From assembly GCA_946886085.1 (NCBI GenBank), contig CAMPHX010000081.1, positions 1 to 6,365 on the forward strand: a stretch of DNA of 6,365 nucleotides. The letters are read 5' to 3'. How positions within the stretch are numbered: position 1 is the first letter of the stretch; each line of letters opens with the position of its first letter. A program made the translations under genes and the position numbers. Below are positions 1 to 5,445 of this stretch, in pieces. This DNA is from an uncultured Flavobacteriales bacterium. Its GTDB lineage: Bacteria; Bacteroidota; Bacteroidia; Flavobacteriales; Vicingaceae. The notes beneath the pieces were generated by a model. The model searched no databases, was not told the DNA's origin, and saw only the letters and a program-made list of their open reading frames with translations.

Positions 1-33
1 TTTTTTTAATTTAATTTTTAAATACTATAAAAG

Positions 34-597
34 ATGAACGAAGATTTAGATTTTATTCTTGATACTGCAAAAGAAGCCATGCAGAACGCAATTAGTCATT
101 TAGATGCTCAGTTAGTGAAAATTAGAGCCGGAAAAGCTACACCTATGATGCTATCTAGTGTTTATGTAGATTATTATGGAGCTTCAACTCCTTTAACTCA
201 GGTGGCTAATGCTACTGCCGTAGATGGTAGAACATTAACTGTTCAACCTTGGGAAAAAGCCATGTTGGAAGAAATTCAAAAAGCCATTATTAATGCTAAT
301 TTGGGGTTGAACCCACAAAATAATGGTGAAATGATTATTATTAATGTTCCAACTCCTACTGAAGAAAGAAGAAGAGATCTTTCTAAACAAGCTAAAGCTG
401 AAGGAGAGCATGCTAAAATTGGTATTCGTAATGCTAGAAAAGATGCAAATGATGAAATCAAGAAACTTAAAAATGATGGGTTAAGTGAAGATTTGAGTAA
501 AGCTTACGAAGCAGATGTTCAAGAACTTACAGATAGCTATATCGCTAAAGTGGATGCACTCATTGCAGCTAAGGAAAAAGATATCATGACAGTTTAA
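34..597 (+). CDS. frr: Ribosome recycling factor
   Basis: This is a full-length ribosome recycling factor of 187 aa (E. coli RRF has 185). With EF-G it splits the post-termination 70S complex so that the subunits can be reused; it is cytosolic and essential. Recognisable family blocks are the helix with KIRAGKATP (residues 29-37), VDYYGASTPLTQVA (45-58), GRTLTVQPWEK (65-75), the domain II stretch NLGLNPQNNG (89-98), PTPTEERRRDL (106-116) and IRNARKDAND (131-140). Arg132 falls where E. coli RRF has its functionally critical Arg132. The start at 34 gives the normal N-terminus; only AT-rich sequence and no clear Shine-Dalgarno precedes it, which is usual in Bacteroidota. In many bacteria frr follows pyrH, and the 33 bases upstream are too few to show whether that holds here. 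The next gene, kbl, begins 85 bases downstream on the same strand; no convincing terminator or promoter was found between them. Confidence 0.98.
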   Translation: MNEDLDFILDTAKEAMQNAISHLDAQLVKIRAGKATPMMLSSVYVDYYGASTPLTQVANATAVDGRTLTVQPWEKAMLEEIQKAIINANLGLNPQNNGEMIIINVPTPTEERRRDLSKQAKAEGEHAKIGIRNARKDANDEIKKLKNDGLSEDLSKAYEADVQELTDSYIAKVDALIAAKEKDIMTV

Positions 598-682
598 AGC
601 AGTGTTGAATTTTAGATGTTAAGGGTTAAATAAACTTACCTATTATTCAACATTCATAATTTACAATTAAACATTTCGAGAA

Positions 683-1873
683 ATGTACGGAAAATTACAA
701 CAAGAATTACAAGCCGAATTGAAAAATATTGAGGAGGCAGGATTATATAAAAAAGAAAGAATTATTACTACTCCAATGGGAGCAGAGGTAAAAGTAAATT
801 CGGGAGAAGATGTAATCATCATGTGTGCCAATAATTACCTTGGGTTGTCTTCTCATCCAAAAGTAATTGAGGGAGCTAAAAAAGCATTAGATACGCACGG
901 TTATGGAATGTCTTCGGTACGTTTTATTTGTGGAACACAAGATATCCATAAAGCGTTAGAGCAAAAAATTTCTAACTTTTTAGGCATGGAAGATACCATT
1001 TTATATGCAGCAGCTTTCGATGCTAATGGAGGAGTTTTTGAGCCACTTTTTGGAGAAAATGATGCTATTATTTCAGATGAATTAAACCATGCTTCTATTA
1101 TTGATGGAGTGCGTTTATGTAAAGCAGCTCGTTATCGTTATAAAAATAGCGATATGAATGATTTGGAAGAGCAATTAAAAAAAGCTCAAGCTCAACACAA
1201 TCGTATTATTGTTACTGATGGTGTATTCTCTATGGATGGCTATGTGGCTAAGTTAGATGAAATATGTGATTTAGCAGAAAAATATGATGCTTTAGTGATG
1301 GTAGATGATTCTCATGCGACAGGGTTTATAGGGAAAAAAGGAAAGGGAACTCATGAGCTTAAAAATGTAATGGGTAGAGTGGATATAATTACTTCTACAT
1401 TAGGAAAAGCGTTAGGTGGAGCCATGGGTGGTTTTACTTCAGGTAAGAAAGAAATTGTTGACATGCTTCGTCAGCGATCAAGACCATATTTGTTTTCTAA
1501 CTCTTTATCTCCTGCAATTGTAGGAGCAGCAATAGAAGTATTTAATTTATTAGAAACTTCTACCGAATTAAGAGATAAATTAGAACAAAATGTAGCTTAT
1601 TTTAAGGCAGGGGTAAAGAAAATTGGCTTAGAAATTCGTGATGGCGATTCAGCTATTGTTCCTGTAATGTTATATGATGCTAAGTTAGCTCAGGAGTTTG
1701 CCAACAGATTGTTAGATGAAGGTATTTATGCTATTGGATTTTTCTATCCGGTAGTTCCGAAAGATTTAGCAAGAATAAGAGTTCAATTATCAGCGGCCCA
1801 TACGCAAGCACATTTAGATAAAGCCATAGCGGCTTTTGAAAAAGTGGGTAAAGCACTGGGAGTGATTAAATAA
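683..1873 (+). CDS. kbl: Glycine C-acetyltransferase (2-amino-3-ketobutyrate CoA ligase)
   Basis: This PLP-dependent enzyme of the alpha-oxoamine synthase family converts 2-amino-3-ketobutyrate plus CoA into glycine and acetyl-CoA, the second step of threonine degradation through threonine dehydrogenase. At 396 aa it matches E. coli Kbl (398) nearly end to end. Shared blocks include CANNYLGL (48-55), SVRFICGTQ (78-86), [15 protein letters not shown] (134-148), TDGVFSMDG (178-186), [11 protein letters not shown] (205-215), the Schiff-base loop TLGKALGG with Lys242, [13 protein letters not shown] and the C-terminal GFFYPVVPK. Asp208 and His211 are the expected cofactor-contacting residues and His136 the ring-stacking one. 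Other family members (serine palmitoyltransferase, KbaA, BioF) are possible in principle, but the close match to Kbl in the substrate loops argues against them. No tdh gene lies next to it. The start at 683 matches the usual Kbl N-terminus. The gene ends facing the minus-strand sulfur operon, with a hairpin terminator between them. Confidence 0.95.
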   Translation: MYGKLQQELQAELKNIEEAGLYKKERIITTPMGAEVKVNSGEDVIIMCANNYLGLSSHPKVIEGAKKALDTHGYGMSSVRFICGTQDIHKALEQKISNFLGMEDTILYAAAFDANGGVFEPLFGENDAIISDELNHASIIDGVRLCKAARYRYKNSDMNDLEEQLKKAQAQHNRIIVTDGVFSMDGYVAKLDEICDLAEKYDALVMVDDSHATGFIGKKGKGTHELKNVMGRVDIITSTLGKALGGAMGGFTSGKKEIVDMLRQRSRPYLFSNSLSPAIVGAAIEVFNLLETSTELRDKLEQNVAYFKAGVKKIGLEIRDGDSAIVPVMLYDAKLAQEFANRLLDEGIYAIGFFYPVVPKDLARIRVQLSAAHTQAHLDKAIAAFEKVGKALGVIK

Positions 1874-1894
1874 TATCATATAGCCAATCCTTAT

Positions 1895-2026
1895 GTCACT
1901 TTGAACAAGATTTTATTGAAAATTTATTTACATATAAAATGAAGTGAAGAGTCTATATTTAATAGATTCATCACTTCATTTTTCTATTCCTCATTCTTCA
2001 GGATGAAAAATTTCGTTCAGAATGAC
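1895..2026. repeat. Degenerate nested palindromic element (MITE/REP-like)
   Basis: Seen in the sequence: the outer arms 1895-1914 (GTCACTTTGAAC...) and 2007-2026 (reverse complement GTCATTCTGAAC...) agree at 16 of 20 positions as an inverted repeat. Inside lie a long perfect-arm hairpin (1936-1982) and a second stem, TCATTCT 1991-1997 with AGAATGA 2019-2025. The core GAAGTGAAGA (1941-1950) and the arm CTGAACGAA resemble palindromic repeats that I recall being dispersed in Bacteroidota intergenic regions. It fills most of the gap between two convergent genes. It has no open reading frame, so it would be non-autonomous if mobile. Whether other copies exist in the genome cannot be seen here. Confidence 0.55.
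1936..1983. terminator. Bidirectional hairpin terminator between convergent genes
   Basis: A 12-base perfect stem pairs AAAATGAAGTGA (1936-1947) with TCACTTCATTTT (1971-1982). After one A-A mismatch, eight further pairs (1949-1956 with 1962-1969, one of them G-T) close on a 5-base loop at 1957-1961. The right arm ends in TTTTT (1979-1983) and the left arm begins with AAAA, so each strand has a U-rich tail, although the minus-strand run is short (TTTT then ATATG). It sits 62 bases past the kbl stop and 64 bases past the stop of the convergent minus-strand gene, where a shared terminator is expected. Confidence 0.75.
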
Positions 2027-2046
2027 AACAAAAATGTAAGCATTTT

Positions 2047-3477
2047 TTAAGAGGAACATGAATTAGCAGTAGAAGAACAGCTTTGTTCAACACAAGGTAA
2101 TTTGCCGCAATTTTTAATTCCACTAAAACCACCTTCAACATTTATAAGGTTTTTAAATCCTTTTTGTCTTAATATAGATAAAGCAATAATTGAGCGATAA
2201 CCACCGGCACAATGCACATAATAAGGCGTATCTTTTGATAGTTGGGTATAATTATGGTTAATGTCATCTAAGCAAAGATGAATAAGGTTGTTGTGAACTA
2301 ATTTTCCGGCATTTACTTCGCCAATTCTTCTAACATCTACAACAGCATCGTTAGCTTGTAGCTTTTCGGAAAACGCTTCAGGAGAAATAGTTTGAATAGT
2401 TTCAACAGCATAACCTGCATTTTTCCAAGCAGCTAATCCGCCTTCTAAATAACCTAAACAATGGTCGTAGCCAACTCTTGCTAATCTGGTTACAGCTTCT
2501 TCCTCTCTACCTTTTGGAGCTACAATAATAATTGGTTGTTTCAAGTTTTCTATTAACGTTCCAACCCAAGGAGCAAAACCGCCATCCAAACCAATAAAAA
2601 TGGCATTTGGAATGTGAGCAGCGGCAAATTCTTGAGGAGAGCGTACATCTAAAATCAATGCTTTTTGATCTTGCATTAAAAACTCAACCTCTTTAGCTTT
2701 TAAAGCAGTTAAGCCATGCTCAAGAATTTCTTCATAATGTTTGTTTATTCCTTGATTCATAGCTACATTTTTAGGAAAATATTGTGGAGGAGAAGATAAG
2801 CCTGTGGTTACTTCGGTAATAAATTCTTCTTTGGTCATGTTGGCTCTTAAGGCATAATTTTCAATTTTTTGATTGCCTAAGGTGTCGAAAGTTTCTGAAC
2901 TCATATTTTTTCCGCAAGCAGAACCTGCTCCATGTGCCGGGTAAACAATAATCTCATCAGGAAGAGGCATAATTTTGTTTCTTAATGAATCAAATAAATG
3001 TCCTGCTAAATCTTTTTCTGTAAGGTCAGATTTTACGGCTAAATCAGGTCTTCCAACATCGCCAATAAACAAGGTGTCTCCTGTAAAAATAGCTTTTTCT
3101 TTACCTTCTTCATCTAATAATAAATAGGTGGAAGACTCCATAGTATGACCGGGAGTGTGTAGCAATTTTAAATTGATATTTCCTATAGGAAAAAGCTCTC
3201 CATCCTTACCTGAATGAAAGTCAAAAGATGGGTGAGCATTTGGTCCAAATACAATGGTTGCTCCTGTAGCTTTGGCTAAATCAACATGTCCTGAAACAAA
3301 ATCGGCATGAAAGTGCGTTAGAAATACATATTTTATTTTAGCATTTCTTTTTTTGGCCATTTCTACGTAAGGAGTTGGTTCTCTAAGAGGGTCAATAATG
3401 GCAGCTTCGCCATTAGATTCAATGTAATAAGCAGCTTCTGCTAAACATCCGGTATAAAGTTGTTCTACGTACATCAT
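2047..3477 (-). CDS. CstB-like persulfide dioxygenase with tandem rhodanese domains
   Basis: This 476-aa cytosolic protein has three domains. Residues 1-210 are a metallo-beta-lactamase fold of the persulfide dioxygenase type: THFHAD gives His55, His57 and Asp59, TPGHT gives His111, FTGDTLF gives Asp134 and YPAHG gives His182. By analogy with ETHE1 the mononuclear iron ligands would be His55, His111 and Asp134. Residues about 260-358 form a rhodanese-like domain without a catalytic Cys (the loop reads VAPKGREEEA), so it is probably structural. Residues about 366-456 form a second rhodanese domain with an intact loop, Cys423-AGGY-Arg428. This order (dioxygenase, pseudo-rhodanese, active rhodanese) is that of S. 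aureus CstB (444 aa), which turns low-molecular-weight persulfides into thiosulfate. Cys188 (GSACGK) may correspond to the second functional Cys I recall in CstB. The tail has four more cysteines (457, 462, 467, 474). Two ATGs occur in tandem; 3477 or 3474 could be the start. It is the last gene of the operon, 8 bases after the permease. The function is inferred from architecture. Confidence 0.88.
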   Translation of the reverse strand: MMYVEQLYTGCLAEAAYYIESNGEAAIIDPLREPTPYVEMAKKRNAKIKYVFLTHFHADFVSGHVDLAKATGATIVFGPNAHPSFDFHSGKDGELFPIGNINLKLLHTPGHTMESSTYLLLDEEGKEKAIFTGDTLFIGDVGRPDLAVKSDLTEKDLAGHLFDSLRNKIMPLPDEIIVYPAHGAGSACGKNMSSETFDTLGNQKIENYALRANMTKEEFITEVTTGLSSPPQYFPKNVAMNQGINKHYEEILEHGLTALKAKEVEFLMQDQKALILDVRSPQEFAAAHIPNAIFIGLDGGFAPWVGTLIENLKQPIIIVAPKGREEEAVTRLARVGYDHCLGYLEGGLAAWKNAGYAVETIQTISPEAFSEKLQANDAVVDVRRIGEVNAGKLVHNNLIHLCLDDINHNYTQLSKDTPYYVHCAGGYRSIIALSILRQKGFKNLINVEGGFSGIKNCGKLPCVEQSCSSTANSCSS

Positions 3478-3485
3478 ATATAGTT

Positions 3486-4283
3486 TTAAAAATTAGTAAA
3501 AAATAATTCATTTATCATAATAATGGCTCCTGCAAATAATACAAACCATCCGAAACTCACTTTCAAATGTTTGCCATCTACTTTTTTGGAAATTAAGTTA
3601 CCTATAAGCATTCCTGATACTGAAAATATAGAAAATAAAAGTAACAATTTCCAATCAATTACAAAGTGAGAAACACTTCCTAAAAATCCAAATGCAGAAT
3701 TTAATGCAACAATTAATAAAGAAGTTCCAACTGCCATTTTCATGGATAAGTTGCCTATTTTAAGTAAGGCAGGAACAATAATAAAACCACCACCAATTCC
3801 CACTATTCCCGATAAGCTACCAATTACCATTCCTCCTAAAAAGTTCATGGTTTTATTTTTTTTGCTCAAAGGTAATTCACTTTCTGCTTTTTTTCTATCA
3901 ATCATAAAGTAGGAAGCAATCATCATGGTTACGGCTAAAAGAGACATCACTATTAATCTTTTAGTAATTACAAACCCATTAAATGAAAAGATAGCTTCCG
4001 GAATAGCAGGCATTAAAAATTTTCTGGTAAGAAAAATGGCAATAACAGTTGGTATTCCAAAATAGATAGCGGTTTTATAGCTTACAAATCCCTGCTTATT
4101 TTTTAAAAAAACACCTATTATACTTACTACGCCTACTAAAAATAAGGAGTAAGCAGTTGCTATTTCTGGATCAATAATATGAAACAGATACACTAAAATG
4201 GGTAATGCTAAGAAACCACCTGAACCAACAAGTCCTAAAGTAATTCCGACAAAAATAGCAGCGATGTAACCTATAATTTCCAT
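3486..4283 (-). CDS. TauE/SafE-family sulfite/thiosulfate-type permease
   Basis: This 265-aa integral membrane protein has about eight hydrophobic segments in two halves, joined by a charged cytoplasmic-type loop (residues 129-145, rich in Lys and Ser). Each half opens with the family's glycine-rich motif before a conserved Pro: GLVGSGGFLALP (17-28) and GIVGIGGGFIIVP (159-171). That internal duplication is the TauE/SafE (DUF81) signature. Family members are thought to move sulfite, sulfoacetate, thiosulfate or other sulfur anions; the substrate cannot be read from sequence. Its ATG directly follows the stop codon of the ArsR gene with no base between, and the CstB-like gene follows 8 bases later, so co-transcription is very likely. 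TauE-type genes also occur in the staphylococcal cst and in BigR-controlled loci, which supports export of the sulfite or thiosulfate made by the enzyme next door. No cysteine is present in the protein, so it is not itself a sulfane-sulfur carrier. Confidence 0.9.
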   Translation of the reverse strand: MEIIGYIAAIFVGITLGLVGSGGFLALPILVYLFHIIDPEIATAYSLFLVGVVSIIGVFLKNKQGFVSYKTAIYFGIPTVIAIFLTRKFLMPAIPEAIFSFNGFVITKRLIVMSLLAVTMMIASYFMIDRKKAESELPLSKKNKTMNFLGGMVIGSLSGIVGIGGGFIIVPALLKIGNLSMKMAVGTSLLIVALNSAFGFLGSVSHFVIDWKLLLLFSIFSVSGMLIGNLISKKVDGKHLKVSFGWFVLFAGAIIMINELFFTNF

Positions 4284-4571
4284 TTATTCCTGACATTTAT
4301 TTACACATACTACTATTTCTGCTAATCGTTGATGTTTAAGAAAATAAAAACAATGTTTTCCTTCTCTATCTACACTTAATACACCTTTGTTTTTTAAGAT
4401 ACTTAAGTGATGGGAAGCTACAGCTTGTTCTATGTTCAATGCTTCATGTATTGCAGTTACAGACATTCTTTTGTCATTTTCTAAAAGCTGCACTATTGCC
4501 AACCTAATTGGGTGAGCAATGGCTTTTAGCATTTCGGATGCTTGGATTAGTTTTGTAAGTTCGTTAGTCAT
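4284..4571 (-). CDS. ArsR-family winged-helix repressor, probable persulfide sensor
   Basis: This 95-aa ArsR/SmtB-type regulator is the first gene of the permease/CstB-like operon. ASEMLKAIAHPIRLAIVQLL (11-30) is the typical first part of the fold. SVTAIHEALNIEQAVASHHLSILKNKGVL (37-65) is the helix-turn-helix with the ASHHLSIL recognition helix, and SVDREGKHCFYFL (66-78) is the beta wing. The classic alpha-3 metal motif (CxC in ELCVCDL) is absent. Cysteines are Cys74 in the wing and Cys89 and Cys93 (CVNKC) in the last helix, so a thiol switch or persulfide bridge is possible. In SqrR and BigR, as I recall, one sensor Cys lies in the early helix, where this protein has Gln28, so the sensing geometry must differ. 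It probably represses its own operon and is released by reactive sulfur species; that is inferred from neighbours only. The start at 4571 gives a normal ArsR N-terminus. A metal sensor remains a less likely alternative. Confidence 0.9.
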   Translation of the reverse strand: MTNELTKLIQASEMLKAIAHPIRLAIVQLLENDKRMSVTAIHEALNIEQAVASHHLSILKNKGVLSVDREGKHCFYFLKHQRLAEIVVCVNKCQE

Positions 4572-4575
4572 ATCG

Positions 4576-4599
4576 TATTAATATATATAGATATTTATA
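4576..4599. promoter_or_regulatory. Candidate ArsR operator (AT-rich near-palindrome)
   Basis: These 24 bases match their own reverse complement at 20 positions, centred between 4587 and 4588. They lie between the -7 element and the ArsR start codon, over the expected transcription start, where an autorepressor would block initiation. The tract is almost pure A and T, so part of the symmetry is expected by chance. Binding is inferred. Confidence 0.4.
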
Positions 4600-4601
4600 T
4601 A

Positions 4602-4609
4602 CAAAATTA
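4602..4609 (-). promoter_or_regulatory. Bacteroidota-type -7 element for the ArsR-TauE-CstB operon
   Basis: On the minus strand these bases read TAATTTTG, a perfect fit to the TAnnTTTG -7 consensus of the Bacteroidota primary sigma factor. Transcription would start near 4596 and leave a leader of about 25 bases. No clear TTTG -33 element stands 19-21 bases upstream, so the promoter may be weak or need help. Confidence 0.5.
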
Positions 4610-4652
4610 CCAACAATATTTAATATATCGTGTTTTTTTAGAAATTTTAATG

Positions 4653-4668
4653 ATTAAACGGGTTTAAT
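4653..4668. promoter_or_regulatory. Perfect 16-base palindrome upstream of the sulfur operon
   Basis: ATTAAAC (4653-4659) and GTTTAAT (4662-4668) form a perfect inverted repeat around GG. The 2-base gap is too short for a stable RNA hairpin loop, so a site for a dimeric DNA-binding protein is more likely than a structural RNA element. It lies about 45 bases upstream of the -7 element. No regulator is known for it, and chance cannot be excluded in AT-rich DNA. Confidence 0.3.
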
Positions 4669-4695
4669 AAATTATTTTGCATTTTATTGGATGGA

Positions 4696-4725
4696 TCCCT
4701 GATCTCCACTTCGTTTCGTCAGGGA
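4696..4725 (-). repeat. Palindromic repeat, copy A (7-base stem, 16-base loop)
   Basis: TCCCTGA (4696-4702) pairs perfectly with TCAGGGA (4719-4725). The 16-base loop reads CGAAACGAAGTGGAGA on the minus strand. It is clearly more GC-rich than its surroundings and has no U-tail on either strand, so it is not a standard terminator. It has the same stem and loop sizes, and a related loop, as the hairpin at 4746-4775. Its GAAGTGGAGA core matches 1941-1950 at 9 of 10 bases, so it appears to belong to a dispersed intergenic repeat family. Confidence 0.6.
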
Positions 4726-4735
4726 AGAACAAATC

Positions 4736-4782
4736 AGCTATCTCTCTCCTTGCGTAGCGTAGCGAAGACAAGGAGTCTAGCT
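4736..4782 (+). repeat. Palindromic repeat, copy B, in opposite orientation
   Basis: The inner stem CTCCTTG (4746-4752) pairs with CAAGGAG (4769-4775) around a 16-base loop, CGTAGCGTAGCGAAGA. An outer 5-base stem, AGCTA (4736-4740) with TAGCT (4778-4782), encloses it. The loop equals the minus-strand loop of copy A at 11 of 16 positions, although the stems have unrelated sequences. That is the pattern expected of a repeat family with a constrained loop and covarying stems. It contains an internal CGTAG direct duplication and no coding potential. Confidence 0.6.
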
Positions 4783-4852
4783 TATTAGCATGAACCGTTA
4801 ATTATAAAATAGAAGTGCATTCGTGGCAAAAAAGAATTTAATTAGTATGGGG

Positions 4853-5362
4853 TTATTCGAACAATTTTTTTAGCTCGGTAGCCTCTGAAGGCTTCATTTT
4901 GCCGGCAAGGATAAGGCTAAGTTGTCTTCTTCTTAAAGCACCTTCATAACGTTCTTTTTCTTCTTCCGTTTCAGGAATAAGTTCTGGAACACCAATTGGA
5001 TTTCCTAGTTGATCAACAGCAACAAAAGTATAAATGGCATTGTTACAGTGTTTTTTCTTTCCTGTTCGGTGGTCTTCCACAAAAACGTCAATAAAGACTT
5101 CCATAGAAGAAGTAAACGTACGAGATACTTTTCCTTCTAACGTTACAATATCGCCTAATTTAATAGGATGAGCAAAAGAAACATTATTTACCGATGCGGT
5201 TACTACCACTCTGTTACAACAACGATGAGCTGAAATAGCCGAGCAAATATCCATTAAATGTAGTAATCTTCCTCCCATTAAGTTCCCCAAGGTGTTGGTA
5301 TCATTAGGCAACACAATTTCGGTCATCATGGTATAAGTTTCAATTGCTTTTTTTGTTTTCAT
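4853..5362 (-). CDS. Acyl-CoA thioesterase, hotdog fold (YciA/ACOT7-like)
   Basis: This protein of 169 aa from the chosen start is a cytosolic thioesterase that hydrolyses acyl-CoA to free fatty acid and CoA. The family signature VLPNDTNTLGNLMGGRLLHLMD (residues 17-38) carries the Asn23 and Asp38 expected at the active site of TEII-type hotdog thioesterases. VVVTASVNNVSFAHPIKLGD (52-71), the SSMEVFIDV strand, and TFVAVDQLGNPIGVPELIPETEEE (112-135) complete the BFIT/ACOT-type domain. The C-terminal RRRQ...LAGKMKP tail is charged. The frame stays open to an upstream ATG at 5419, which would add 19 residues (MTTITRNHFF...) unlike the family. The ATG at 5362 gives the MKTKK...YTMMTE start typical of homologues, so I prefer it; 5419 remains possible. 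A TAATTTTA (5377-5384) just upstream resembles a -7 element with one mismatch. It follows the DUF4837 gene on the same strand and is not obviously tied to the sulfur operon. Confidence 0.9.
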   Translation of the reverse strand: MKTKKAIETYTMMTEIVLPNDTNTLGNLMGGRLLHLMDICSAISAHRCCNRVVVTASVNNVSFAHPIKLGDIVTLEGKVSRTFTSSMEVFIDVFVEDHRTGKKKHCNNAIYTFVAVDQLGNPIGVPELIPETEEEKERYEGALRRRQLSLILAGKMKPSEATELKKLFE

Positions 5363-5445
5363 GTGGTTTTTTGCTGTAAAATTACACACAAAAAAATGAT
5401 TGCGTGTGATTGTTGTCATAGGTTGGGAGAACTTTTTGATAGAAA

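Noticed and set aside
276..461. Minus-strand open frame of 61 codons inside frr
   Set aside because: It is antisense to the conserved frr coding sequence; its hydrophobic look follows from the complementary Glu/Lys/Asn codons.
603..652. Inverted repeat TGTTGAAT / ATTCAACA between frr and kbl
   Set aside because: The stem is only 8 bases with a 34-base loop in AT-rich DNA, and no U-run follows, so neither a terminator nor a riboswitch can be supported.
598..682. Possible kbl promoter in the frr-kbl gap
   Set aside because: No TAnnTTTG -7 match with a TTTG -33 partner was found; TAATTTAC near 657 has two mismatches in the important half.
4284..4571. Arsenic or metal resistance assignment for the ArsR protein
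   Set aside because: The alpha-3 CxC metal motif is missing and no arsenate reductase, arsenite pump or metal exporter is nearby; the neighbours are sulfur genes.
4572..4852. Small gene or structured RNA in the gap between the ArsR and thioesterase genes
   Set aside because: No open frame with recognisable product was seen; the structure present is explained by the promoter/operator and two palindromic repeats, and no known riboswitch fold was recognised.
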